Origin: Burkholderia sp. OK233
GTDB taxonomy: Bacteria; Pseudomonadota; Gammaproteobacteria; Burkholderiales; Burkholderiaceae
Assembly: GCF_900230185.1 (NCBI RefSeq)
Contig: NZ_OCSR01000001.1
Coordinates: 5,518,001 to 5,582,000 of the forward strand
Reading direction: 5' to 3'
DNA: 64,000 nt
This document shows positions 9,472 through 17,911 of this stretch, piece after piece (the stretch's first letter is position 1; each line of letters opens with the position of its first letter). Under the pieces are notes generated by a model. It saw nothing but the letters and a program-made list of their open reading frames with translations. It made no database searches and was not told the DNA's origin. The position numbers were made by a program, and so were the translations under genes.

Positions 9472-10551
9472 GTGTTCCGTCCCAGAAATAACTTTGCATA
9501 GCCGGGCCACCTTCTGGAGAATGGAATCGGCTGTTGCGGTCCATACGAACGGCCGCTTGTGCTGGTTGTACTGCTCGGTATAACGCTCGATGCTGGCAAT
9601 GAGCTGGCGCACGTTTCTGAATGACCCGCGACGGATCGCCTGCTGAGTAATCAGGCCAAACCAGCGTTCAACCTGATTCAGCCAGCTCGAGTAGGTCGGC
9701 GTGAAGTGCATGTGATAGCGCGTATGCCTGGCGAGCCACGCCCTGACCCTCGGATGCTTGTGTGTCGCGTAGTTGTCGACGACCAGATGCACGTCGAGAT
9801 TGGCCGGCACCACCTGGTCAATATGCCTGAGGAACGCCAGGAATTCCTGATGCCGGTGGCGTGGCTTGCATTGAGCAATGACTTCGCCCGTTGCTGCATT
9901 GAGCGCAGCGAACAAGGTTGTGGTGCCATGTCGGACGTAATCATGCGTCACCCCTTCGAGATAGCCCAGTCCCATCGGCAGCATCGGCTGCGTGCGCTCC
10001 AGCGCCTGACACTGGCTCTTCTCGTCGACGCACAGCACCAGGGCGTTGGTGGGCGGGCTCAGGTACAGTCCGACAATATCGCGCACCTTCTCGACGAAGA
10101 ATGAATCAGTAGAAAGCTTGAAGCTCTTTGAACGATGGGGCTGTATACCGAACAGCGACAGATACCGGGCAACCGAACTCTTCGAAATCCCTGTCTGCGC
10201 GGCCGCGGAACGCACGCTCCAGTGCGTTGCCCCGTCCGGCTTCTCATGCAACACCCTAGCCAGCAATTCCGCGACCGCCTCGTCGTCATGTGTGCGCGGT
10301 CGGCCTGGGCGAGCTTCATCATGCAGACCCGCAAGCCCCTGAGCGACAAACCGCTTCTTCCAGTGCGTGATCGCCGGTGGCGTCAGTTCGCACTGCGTTG
10401 CAATTTCCGTGGTCGTGTGACCGTCAGCGGCCATCAGGACAATCTTTGCTCGACGCACCAGAGAATGAGGCAACGAACGCGAGCGACTCATGGACAGCAA
10501 CTGTTCTCGCTCCAGTTCCGACACCACAACCTCGATCCCCTTGCGTCCCAT
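9469..10551 (-). CDS. IS630-family transposase
   Basis: The 360-residue transposase has an N-terminal helix-turn-helix (TTTEIATQCELTPPAITHWK) and a C-terminal DDE domain. The acidic residues lie in LCVDEKSQ, LVVDNYATHKH and SSWLNQVERWF. The frame is intact, so the copy may be active. Its stop codon is not inside the element: the TAG at 9469-9471 is made from the duplicated target TA plus the next host base. Confidence 0.95.
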   Translation of the reverse strand: MGRKGIEVVVSELEREQLLSMSRSRSLPHSLVRRAKIVLMAADGHTTTEIATQCELTPPAITHWKKRFVAQGLAGLHDEARPGRPRTHDDEAVAELLARVLHEKPDGATHWSVRSAAAQTGISKSSVARYLSLFGIQPHRSKSFKLSTDSFFVEKVRDIVGLYLSPPTNALVLCVDEKSQCQALERTQPMLPMGLGYLEGVTHDYVRHGTTTLFAALNAATGEVIAQCKPRHRHQEFLAFLRHIDQVVPANLDVHLVVDNYATHKHPRVRAWLARHTRYHMHFTPTYSSWLNQVERWFGLITQQAIRRGSFRNVRQLIASIERYTEQYNQHKRPFVWTATADSILQKVARLCKVISGTEH

Positions 10552-10626
10552 GATCGCCTCCTGTCCGTCACGACTCGATCATAGAACAATCCAAATTTAC
10601 GTAAAGTTATTTCTGGGACGGAACAC
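9472..10626 (-). mobile_element. IS630-family insertion sequence
   Basis: The element is 1155 bp long with perfect 24-bp terminal inverted repeats at 9472-9495 and 10603-10626 (outer bases GTGTTCCGTCCCAG). It is flanked on both sides by the dinucleotide TA, the family's standard target duplication (9470-9471 and 10627-10628). It lies directly next to the IS5-type element and shares the middle TA with it. Confidence 0.95.
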
Positions 10627-10710
10627 TAGGGCCTGTTGACAATCATCGCCGAGGGGGCTGTTAACTTGTGAGGAAAGCTGTTTACATCCTGTCTTTTGCG
10701 GAAAAACAGG

Positions 10711-11462
10711 ATGCCAAGACTGATGCTCAGCGATGACCAATACGAGCGGATCGCCCCCTTGCTGCCGGGCAAGTCCACCGACCCGGGTCGGACCGCAGCA
10801 GACAATCGGCTGTTTGTTGAGGCCGTGCTATGGATCGCGCGCACTGGCAGCCCATGGCGCGATTTGCCGCCTGATTTTGGAACGTGGAATAGCGTGTACC
10901 AACGCTTTGCCAGATGGTCGCGGGCGCAAATATGGCATACGGTACTCGCCGAGCTTGCGGGCGACGCGGATCTTGAGGAAGTCTTCATTGACAGTACGAT
11001 TGTGCGTGCCCACCAGCATGCCGCCGGCGCGGCGAAAAAAAAGGCGAACAGGCAATCGGGCGCTCGCGTGGCGGATTGAGCACCAAGATTCACGCTCTGG
11101 TCGACGGCTTGGGGATGCTCGCTCGCTTTCATCTGACGGGCGGACAGGCTGGAGACAGTCCGGAGGCCCTGCCTTTGCTGGGCGAGTTGAAACCCGTCAG
11201 TCTGGCTGCCGACAAAGCCTACGATTCGAACGCGATCCTGCAGCATCTGGAATCGGCGGACATTCAAGCTGTCATCCCCAGTCGCGCCAATCGTGTTGAG
11301 CAACGTCCTTTGGATGAACATCTGTATGCCTCTCGAAATCTGGTCGAACGGTTCTTCTGTCGCATCAAACAATTCCGTCGCGTGGCTACCCGCTACGACA
11401 AGCTCTCCGAACGATTCTCATCATTCGTTGCGCTCTCCGCTGCTTTCATCTGGACCTGCTGA
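10711..11462 (+). CDS. IS5/IS427-group transposase made by frameshifting (OrfA + OrfB)
   Basis: OrfA (10711-11079) carries the N-terminal DUF4096-like part (LSDDQYERIAPLLPGKSTDP, then VLWIARTGSPWRDLP) and the first catalytic Asp in EEVFIDSTIVRAHQHAAG. OrfB continues in the next frame to 11462 with GGLSTKIHALVDGLG, AADKAYDSNAIL and the Glu region ASRNLVERFFCRIKQFRR. The switch occurs at the A8 run 11035-11042, so a fused DDE transposase would come from programmed slippage. Neither half alone has all catalytic residues. Confidence 0.9.
11035..11042 (+). other. Poly-A ribosomal slippage site
   Basis: Eight consecutive adenines lie where OrfA and OrfB of the IS5/IS427 element overlap. A-run slippage at this place is how IS427-group elements make their full transposase. 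Confidence 0.75.
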
Positions 11463-11476
11463 TTGTCAACAGGCCC

Positions 11477-12068
11477 TAAGATCGAGCGACGCGGGAAGCT
11501 CATCCAGCGTGACCAGCCAGGGCCCGAGAGGAGCGAAGGTGTCCGCGCTTTTCGCCTTGCTCCACTGCCCTCCGCGCTCGAACTGCCAATGCCGGTCGGT
11601 GACGTCGTTGGCGACTGCCAAGCCAGCGATGAACAACGCAGCATCCTCGGGGCGAACGTTGCGCGCCACGCCGCCCATGACCACCGCGAGTTCGACTTCC
11701 CAGTCGACCGCATTGGCAGTCGCCGGAATGACGATTGCGTCAAATGGTCCGCTCAGCGCAGTCGGAGACTTGAAGAACACGAGCGGCTCCTGCGGCAGTT
11801 CGAAGCCGGTTTCCTCAGCGTGATCCGCGTAGTTCAGTCCCACGCATAGGATTTTGCCGGGCGCTGCTATTGGACTACCCAGGCGGGAGGCCGGAGGCGC
11901 TTCCGGTAGCCGCGAAAGATCGGCCCGCGATATTTCGCTCAAAGAGCTTGCCTCCAACGCGCTCCCTGACCAATCGCGGACCAGGCTGCTGGCGTCGCGC
12001 ACCGTTCCGGAGGCGTCGAAAATACCCGGGCGCTCGTCACCAGACGGACCAAATCGGACAAGTTTCAT
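11477..12068 (-). pseudogene. FAH-family hydrolase, 5' part, separated by two insertion sequences
   Basis: The gene starts MKLVRFGPSGDERPG at the ATG 12066-12068. It carries KILCVGLNYADHAEETG and EPLVFFKSPTALSGPFD, then the metal-binding stretch VDWEVELAVVMGG and GLAVANDVTDRHWQ, all FAH-domain hallmarks. The frame runs into the IS5-type element at 11477. The missing 3' part is at 9201-9471. Joined, the protein would be about 286 residues, normal for the family. The upstream neighbour in the same direction is the aminotransferase gene. Confidence 0.92.
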
Positions 12069-12096
12069 GGTGATGTTTCCAGCCTATGCCGACACG

Positions 12097-13296
12097 TCAT
12101 GCCGCAGCGGCGTCCATGACCATTGAAAGTGCCGACAGTGCGGGTCCGAGACGCGCGGGCGGCAGGTAGCCAAAGCCCAGCCGGAATACACGGCTGCTTT
12201 CGCCGAACCACGCGCCGGATGCCAGTTGCAAGTCATGACCCGGCAGCAGGTCCCAGAGACGCGCGACAGCCACTTCGTCGAATGCGTCGGCGCGCAAACG
12301 CAGGCAGCATAACGCGCCGGCGTCAGGACGCACCCACTCGATGCGCTCGTGCTCGCTCTCGCACCAAAGCGCCAGTTCCTGGAGCGCACCGGCGAGCAAG
12401 CGGCGTCGCGGTGCGAGCACACCTTCCCTGTTGCGCAGAAGCGCTGTGGCGAGCGTCTCGTCAAGAACCGATCCTGAGATCACGGTGTTCATTTTGGCGA
12501 CAGCCAGACGCTCCCGCAGATCCGCGTTCGCCACGGTGAGCCAACCCGTGCGCAAGCCCGGCGCGCCGAGCGCCTTCGATACCGACGCACCCGTGACGAT
12601 ACGTGGATCGAGTCCCGCAAAACTCTCGAGCGCGGCATTGTCGCCATAGATGGCCTCCCGATAGGTCTCGTCGATAAAAAGTATGGCGTCCGGAGACCGC
12701 TTTTCCATCAAGACGAGGAGCTTCTCGACGTCGGCACGTGACGTCTGGATACCCGCCGGATTCTGTGGCGAAGCAATACTGACCAGCTTCGTTTTTGGCG
12801 ACAGACTCGCGTCGATCTGGTCCAGGTCCAGCCGATAGCCCTGCTCGAATGACAGCTTGATCTCGCGAATGCTGACGCCGGCTCCGAGCAGGCAATCACG
12901 GCTCGGCGGGAAGCATGGTGTTGCGAGGACAGCCTCGTCGCCCGACCGGCAAACTTCGAAAGCAAGAAGAAAGAGACCGAGCGCGGTACCTTGTGTCGTG
13001 ATGATCTGCTCGGCCGGAACCTTGCAGCCCTCGGCAATTGCCTCGCGAAGCGCGACCGAACCGGCGGATGTGCCATAGCCGAGCTTCAGATTGCGGATAT
13101 CCTCGAGACCCGGCAGAGACAGGAGTTCGCCGAGCGTCAGGTCCTGCGACGTGCTCTCCGCCAGGTTGAACGGCCGGTTCACATTGAGAAGTGAAATGAT
13201 CTCGTTGCGAGGAAATCGCCCGCGCCACGGCTGGGGATTCGATTTGCTGAGGTCAGCCTGCTGTCGTTCGTCGACGTTCCGTTGAATACCCTGCAT
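12097..13296 (-). CDS. Class I/II PLP-dependent aminotransferase
   Basis: A fold-type I aminotransferase of about 399 residues. It shows GYGTSAGSVALREAIAEGC, ASPQNPAGIQTSRADVEKL, FIDETYREAIYGD and the Schiff-base region SVSKALGAPGLRTGWL. The ATG at 13294-13296 is preferred over 13311 because AAGG precedes it and nothing purine-rich precedes 13311. It is divergent from the MocR regulator, with the conserved regulatory block between them, and precedes the interrupted FAH gene. The amino donor and acceptor are unknown. Confidence 0.88.
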   Translation of the reverse strand: MQGIQRNVDERQQADLSKSNPQPWRGRFPRNEIISLLNVNRPFNLAESTSQDLTLGELLSLPGLEDIRNLKLGYGTSAGSVALREAIAEGCKVPAEQIITTQGTALGLFLLAFEVCRSGDEAVLATPCFPPSRDCLLGAGVSIREIKLSFEQGYRLDLDQIDASLSPKTKLVSIASPQNPAGIQTSRADVEKLLVLMEKRSPDAILFIDETYREAIYGDNAALESFAGLDPRIVTGASVSKALGAPGLRTGWLTVANADLRERLAVAKMNTVISGSVLDETLATALLRNREGVLAPRRRLLAGALQELALWCESEHERIEWVRPDAGALCCLRLRADAFDEVAVARLWDLLPGHDLQLASGAWFGESSRVFRLGFGYLPPARLGPALSALSMVMDAAAA

Positions 13297-13434
13297 GCTT
13301 TTGCCTTGCATTTGCTGTGAATTGTTTGTCAGACGATCCGTTACAAGCAGCCAAACAGCCGTTCCAGCCCGGCCCGACAGCAGTTATCGCTGTGCGCGGT
13401 ACCCCGGCTCCTTCAGACGCGATCGCAACGCATG

Positions 13435-13498
13435 CATCGTAGCGCCCACCGACCGACCATAACAGTCACAATTTTCCGCGAAATGGACCATCACAATT
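13435..13498. promoter_or_regulatory. Shared 64-bp promoter/operator block, copy 2
   Basis: This is the gap-free twin of 3402-3465, lying between the divergent aminotransferase and MocR genes. It contains two exact CACAATT units, at 13467 and 13492, 25 bp apart. GACCAT precedes each (13455 and 13486), giving a direct-repeat operator of the MocR kind. It may serve autoregulation as well as control of both divergent units. Confidence 0.65.
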
Positions 13499-13547
13499 CC
13501 TCTTGGCGAGCCGGGGCATTGGATCGATAATCGTGGACTACACAGTT

Positions 13548-14340
13548 ATGAGCGCTTCCATGGACACGCCCACTCCGTTCCGCTACGAGCGCCTGGCCGA
13601 GCTCATCGTCGGAATGATCGACAACGGCGCGCTCGCGGCGGGCACGCGTCTGCCATCCGTGCGCGCCGTCAGCGAACAGCACAGCATCAGTATCTCCACG
13701 GTGTTACAGGCGTATCGCCTGCTCGAGGATCGCGGCATCCTGGTCGCGCGGCCGCAGTCAGGCTTTTACGTCGCGGGCTCGCGCCGCGGCGCACTCGCGT
13801 TGCCTTCGGTCTCGCGAGCGCGCGCGAAAGCGTCGACCGTGTCGATCAGCGGGGCCGTCGCAGGACTGCTCGAGCACGTATCGAACCCGGCGCTGGTGCC
13901 GCTCGGCTGCGCCGTACCCGACGCGGCGCTGTTGCAGTCGAAGCGGCTCGACCTTGGGCTCGCGCGTGCCGCACGTCAACACGGCACGCGCTACAACGTC
14001 TATTGCGCACCGCAAGGCGACCCGCGCCTGCGCCGCGAAATCGCGAAGCGGGCGATGCACTTCGGACACGCGCTGTCGCCCGACGACCTGCTCATCACGA
14101 ACGGTTGCACCGAGGCATTGACACTCGCGCTGACCGCAGTCGCGAAGCGTGGCGATTCGATTGCGATCGAATCGCCCACTTACTTTGGCCTCCTCCATAC
14201 TCTCGAAGTGCTGGGCCTGAAGGCATTCGAGCTGCCCACCGACCCGACGCGCGGCATCGAGGTCGACGCGCTCGCCCGTCTGCTCGATACGGAACCGGTG
14301 GCCGCCTGCGTACTGTCGTCGAATTTCAACAACCCGCTAG
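13548..14340 (+). pseudogene. MocR/GntR-family regulator, truncated by IS701
   Basis: The N-terminal GntR winged helix (FRYERLAELIVGMIDNGALA, RLPSVRAVSEQHSISISTVL) is followed by an aminotransferase-like domain (CAPQGDPRLRREIAKR, ITNGCTEALTLAL). This is the MocR layout. The frame ends in NFNNPL, where IS701 begins. About the last third of the effector domain, including the PLP-lysine region, is missing. DNA binding could survive but ligand control probably not. The ATG at 13548 is chosen by homology; its ribosome binding site is weak. Confidence 0.85.
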
Positions 14341-15839
14341 TCTTACTGTGTCATATAAATGCTCGTGCAATCTATTGCCACAGAGGAAGAGTGCCATCGT
14401 TGCATGAGCCGTAGTCCAAGCAGGATACGCAACGTGGTAATGGAATCAGGAACGTGGCGTTGTGCGCGCTGGACTGCCCCGAGGGATGTAATCCTGGGGA
14501 AGGGCAGGCAGCGTGCGTTCGAGGAAGTTTTTTTTATCGCGCACATCTGATTGCATCCTGAGTCGCTGGGCCATCAGAAACCCATATGCAGCGATACTCA
14601 GTGTGGCGTGGTGGTGAAAGCCACGCCAGCCTCGCCCTTCGTAATGACCGAGCCCGAACTCCTGTTTCAGGTCCTGATAGTCGCGCTCGATGCGCCAGCG
14701 CATCTTGGTCACGAACACAAGCTGCTCAAGGGTCGCCTCCTCAGGGGCGGTAGTGAGAAAGTATTTGAGCGGCTCCGTATCTCCATCAGGCCATTCAATG
14801 AGCAGCCATTCTTCGTCGCGAACGGTACTTCGCCAATAGTCGCGATGTGCGGGACGAACCCGTACGGCGGCAAAGCGAGAGGAAAGTGCTGCGTTGCTGC
14901 CTTCCCGCCAGGTTACGGTTTGCCAGGCGCTCACGGGTAATTGCATGGCCAGTTCCTTCACCGCGAGCGGTTCGTGGCCGGGCGCACGGCGCAACGATGT
15001 CGGTGGCCTGCCGCGCCCGCTCCAGGGCTCGGGCGGAAGTGGCGCCGTACCTGGCGCCCACACAGAGGTGCCAGGCCGGATCCCTACCGCGTACAACAAA
15101 CCCAGTTCAGTTACGCCATCCCGGAAAGCGGTTTCGTCGCCGTACCCGGCGTCGGCCAGCACGATGCCCGGTGCAACGCCGGACGCTACAGCCTCGCGAA
15201 GTTGCGCCAGCGCAATCTGGGGCTTGGTCTCGAAAGCCAGATCGTCGGGAATGCCCGCACGACGGGCCCGCTCCCGGTCGTCAATCCATTCCTTGGGCAC
15301 ATACAACTGCCAGGCAATCGGCAGGCTGCCGCGTTGCGTCGCGATCGACAGGCTCACGGCGACCTGACAGTTGTCCTGTTTGCCGAGCTGCCCACAGTAC
15401 TGACGTGCAACCCCGACCGAATGACGCCCCTTCTTTGGAAAACCTGTGTCGTCAACAATCCAGTAGTAGCCGGTTTCTTCAGCAGCGTGCGCGCCTAACG
15501 CGGGCATCACCCATTCGCGTACCCGCTGCAAGACCGCCCGGTCAGACCATTCTGCCTTGGCCACAAAGTGGTGGAGTGACTGGTGCTTCGCACTCGCGTG
15601 AAGTGGGTCAATATGCGCGGCCATCGGCTCGACGCTCTTGCGTGACAACGGCAATACCAGGCCCGAACAGTAGCCCTTGAGGCCGGCATGGCGATCGGCG
15701 TGCCCTAACGCCTGCGCCAGATGGTTCAAATACGCGTCAAATTCGTCGACATCTTCTCTCATCGCGATCGCCCGAAGTCTGTATTATTCAATAGTACCAG
15801 GTATCGCTTTGATGCAAATATTTATATGACACAGTAAGA
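14341..15839 (-). mobile_element. IS701-family insertion sequence at a recombination junction
   Basis: The 1499-bp element has perfect 20-bp inverted ends (TCTTACTGTGTCATATAAAT at 14341, complement at 15820-15839). The bases just outside are CTAG on the left and TTAA on the right. Each fits the YTAR target rule of IS701 elements, but they are not the same repeat. The two flanking gene fragments are also unrelated, so the flanks derive from two different insertion events. Confidence 0.92.
14446..15762 (-). CDS. IS701-family transposase
   Basis: This intact 438-residue DDE transposase shows the IS701 signatures YYWIVDDTGFPKKGRHSVGV, GIVLADAGYGDETAFRDG and the C-terminal KMRWRIERDYQDLKQEFGLG containing the catalytic Glu. 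The ATG is at 15760-15762. It fills most of the element. Confidence 0.93.
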   Translation of the reverse strand: MREDVDEFDAYLNHLAQALGHADRHAGLKGYCSGLVLPLSRKSVEPMAAHIDPLHASAKHQSLHHFVAKAEWSDRAVLQRVREWVMPALGAHAAEETGYYWIVDDTGFPKKGRHSVGVARQYCGQLGKQDNCQVAVSLSIATQRGSLPIAWQLYVPKEWIDDRERARRAGIPDDLAFETKPQIALAQLREAVASGVAPGIVLADAGYGDETAFRDGVTELGLLYAVGIRPGTSVWAPGTAPLPPEPWSGRGRPPTSLRRAPGHEPLAVKELAMQLPVSAWQTVTWREGSNAALSSRFAAVRVRPAHRDYWRSTVRDEEWLLIEWPDGDTEPLKYFLTTAPEEATLEQLVFVTKMRWRIERDYQDLKQEFGLGHYEGRGWRGFHHHATLSIAAYGFLMAQRLRMQSDVRDKKNFLERTLPALPQDYIPRGSPARTTPRS

Positions 15840-16312
15840 TTAAGGAACACGCGCGCCGCGGTCAGCGACTCCGACTGACGGGCCAGCACTTGTGGCTTCG
15901 ACCAGTACACGCCATATATTTGTGGCTTGCTGGACGCCAGCTGGCCAAAGTATTTGTCTTCAGCGCGGCTCTCGAGGCGCTTGTCGAGATGGTTGCGCTC
16001 GACATAGTCGGCAATATCCTCGTCCCAGCTCTGGACCAGCGCACGGGGGAAGACATTACGGATCACGCATGCGCCGTGCGCCTTGACTACCGCGATCTGG
16101 TCCGCGGTGACGCGTTGTTCGGTGATGTCGGAAAACTGAATCTCGGGGATGACGTCTTCTCCACGATCCCGCTGCCTGGCAATTCGCTTCGCCTCGGCGC
16201 TGATCGCTTCTTCGACTTCGGCGAACACCTCCCGATAGTTCGGCAACGCCCCGCGTAGCGCCTTTTTCGCTTGCCGAATTGCGCTCGGCAAATCGTCAAT
16301 TATTAACGCCAT
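15840..16312 (-). pseudogene. DUF1479 (YbiU-like) protein, 3' truncated by IS701
   Basis: The start (ATG 16310-16312, preceded by AAGGAGACAATC) opens MALIIDDLPSAIRQAKKALR. It continues with GDDV-type DUF1479 sequence (HGACVIRNVFPRALVQSWDE, YWSKPQVLARQSESL). It ends at RVFLN where the IS701 end lies. Only about 157 residues remain of a family usually above 400. DUF1479 proteins are predicted iron/2-oxoglutarate-type dioxygenases of unknown substrate. The divergent AraC gene is its likely regulator. Confidence 0.8.
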
Positions 16313-16405
16313 GATTGTCTCCTTCTGAATTTGATATGCCCGAGGATATGACGTGCATGCGCGCCTTGGTGATACTATTCAGGCAATTAATTTGCGTTTT
16401 CAGCC

Positions 16406-17377
16406 ATGAAACCAGCCTACGAGCACGTCGAGTTCGGCGAGAACTGTTCGCTGCGGGTTTACCATCGGCGGCTCCCGCGTATTCCGTTCGAATGGCATCA
16501 CCATCCGGAGTACGAGTTAACACTGACGATGAACAGTCATGGCAAGCGCTACATCGGCGACTCCGTCAACGAATATGAGGCGGAGGATCTCGTCCTCGTG
16601 CCGCCGGATCTCCCGCACACCTGGGCGTCGAATCGTTCGATCGACCCATCCTCGCCACAAGTCGCCATCGTTGTCTGGTTCGACGGCGATTGGGCGCGGC
16701 GTATGGCGGATTGTTGCCCCGAATACGAAGCGCTGCGCAAGCTGTTACGCCGGGCCGCGTGTGGGCTAGCCTTCGAGCCACCTGCTGGCAAATTGATGCG
16801 CGGCCGTCTGGATCAATTGCTATCGAACGGAGCTCGCGACCGCCTTAGCGCCGCCCTCGATATTTTGTGCACGCTCGCCGACGCGCCGGGCCAGCCGCTC
16901 GCCTCGCCGAGTGCTTTCAACCGGACAAGCACGGGTCCGTCCGGCCACGAGCCCGATCGTATCAACCGGGTCCTTTCCATGATTGACGCGCGCTTTGCTG
17001 AACCGCTGCGACTGCCAGAGCTCTGTGCTGCTGCCAGCCTGTCGGAACGCACGCTCACGCGTTACTTTGTTCAACATATCGGTGAGAGCGTCGGTCGGTA
17101 TATCACTCGGGTTCGTATTGGTCACGCGTGCCGAATGCTGGTTGACACCTCCCTGCCGGTTGCCGTCATCGCTGCTCGTTCGGGCTTCGCGAACGTCGCC
17201 AATTTCAATCGGCAGTTCAGGGCCGCAAAGCAAACGACGCCGGCCGAATATCGACGGCAGTTTGCGGCTGCGGGTTCTCCGGACAACGGCACTTCGGCTC
17301 GCTTAACCGAACGGTCTCCTTCACTTCCAAGGAAACGCAAATTAGCCGGTGAGCGCAACGACGAAGAGACCGTTTAG
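16406..17377 (+). CDS. AraC-family transcriptional regulator
   Basis: A 323-residue regulator with an N-terminal cupin (WHHHPEYELTLTMNSHGKRY, then LVLVPPDLPHTW) and a C-terminal double helix-turn-helix (LPELCAAASLSERTLTRYFV, VAVIAARSGFANVANFNRQF). It is divergent from the truncated DUF1479 gene, 93 bp away, and probably controlled it. The C-terminal 45 residues after the HTH are an unusual basic/acidic tail. The ligand is unknown. Confidence 0.9.
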   Translation: MKPAYEHVEFGENCSLRVYHRRLPRIPFEWHHHPEYELTLTMNSHGKRYIGDSVNEYEAEDLVLVPPDLPHTWASNRSIDPSSPQVAIVVWFDGDWARRMADCCPEYEALRKLLRRAACGLAFEPPAGKLMRGRLDQLLSNGARDRLSAALDILCTLADAPGQPLASPSAFNRTSTGPSGHEPDRINRVLSMIDARFAEPLRLPELCAAASLSERTLTRYFVQHIGESVGRYITRVRIGHACRMLVDTSLPVAVIAARSGFANVANFNRQFRAAKQTTPAEYRRQFAAAGSPDNGTSARLTERSPSLPRKRKLAGERNDEETV

Positions 17378-17911
17378 AAGGCTAGTAGTACCGCACGTGC
17401 CCCCGGCAATAGCAACCTGCACGGCTGCGTGCTACGTGAATCAACGCGCGCACCAGTTTCCATAAACAAACAATCAAATGTCGAACGCTATCGTTTTTTC
17501 GCATTTGCCTACGAACGGCCGCTATCGGGATCAGATCAATATCGTTCCTGCTTCCCTGTATGTCGGCCTCGCCTACTCAGCTTCTGGTGGAGAAGTCATG
17601 GCTGGCACATTTCAACGCTGCGCGCGTCCACGAGGGGTTGGGCGAGACGATCAAAGCAATTCGCCATTTCAACCGCTACGGGACTTCAAAAAAATCTAGT
17701 TGCCGCATGCCTCAAGGCAATTCATCTCAGATGATTGCCGGATAGCAATGATCTCCGACGCTTTCTGCAGTGCAAGTCAGATGCGAACCACGACTCGCTT
17801 GGCGCCGGATCCCAATCGCAAGTGAAGTCATGCCCGTCTAACCCGAAGTTTGACTCGGAACCCGAGCTAAGCTGTTGAAGCGCTGAGAGATTTTCGAAGC
17901 GAAAGGGTTGG
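17378..17911. other. 534-bp stretch without a supported gene
   Basis: Short open frames exist but none has recognisable homology. A 61-codon frame ending at 17745 (HFNAARVHEGLGETIKAIRH) faintly resembles the C-terminus of an integrase-core transposase and may be IS debris. Near 17855 a small hairpin, CTCGGAACCCGAG, lies downstream of the transposase gene. Confidence 0.3.

Larger units (their letters stand above)
10629..11476 (+). mobile_element. IS5-family (IS427-group) insertion sequence
   Basis: This 848-bp element has perfect inverted ends: GGGCCTGTTGACAATCA at 10629-10645 and its complement at 11460-11476. It is flanked by TA at 10627-10628 and 11477-11478. Size, TA target and the two overlapping reading frames with a poly-A slip site are typical of the IS427 group. 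Confidence 0.93.
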
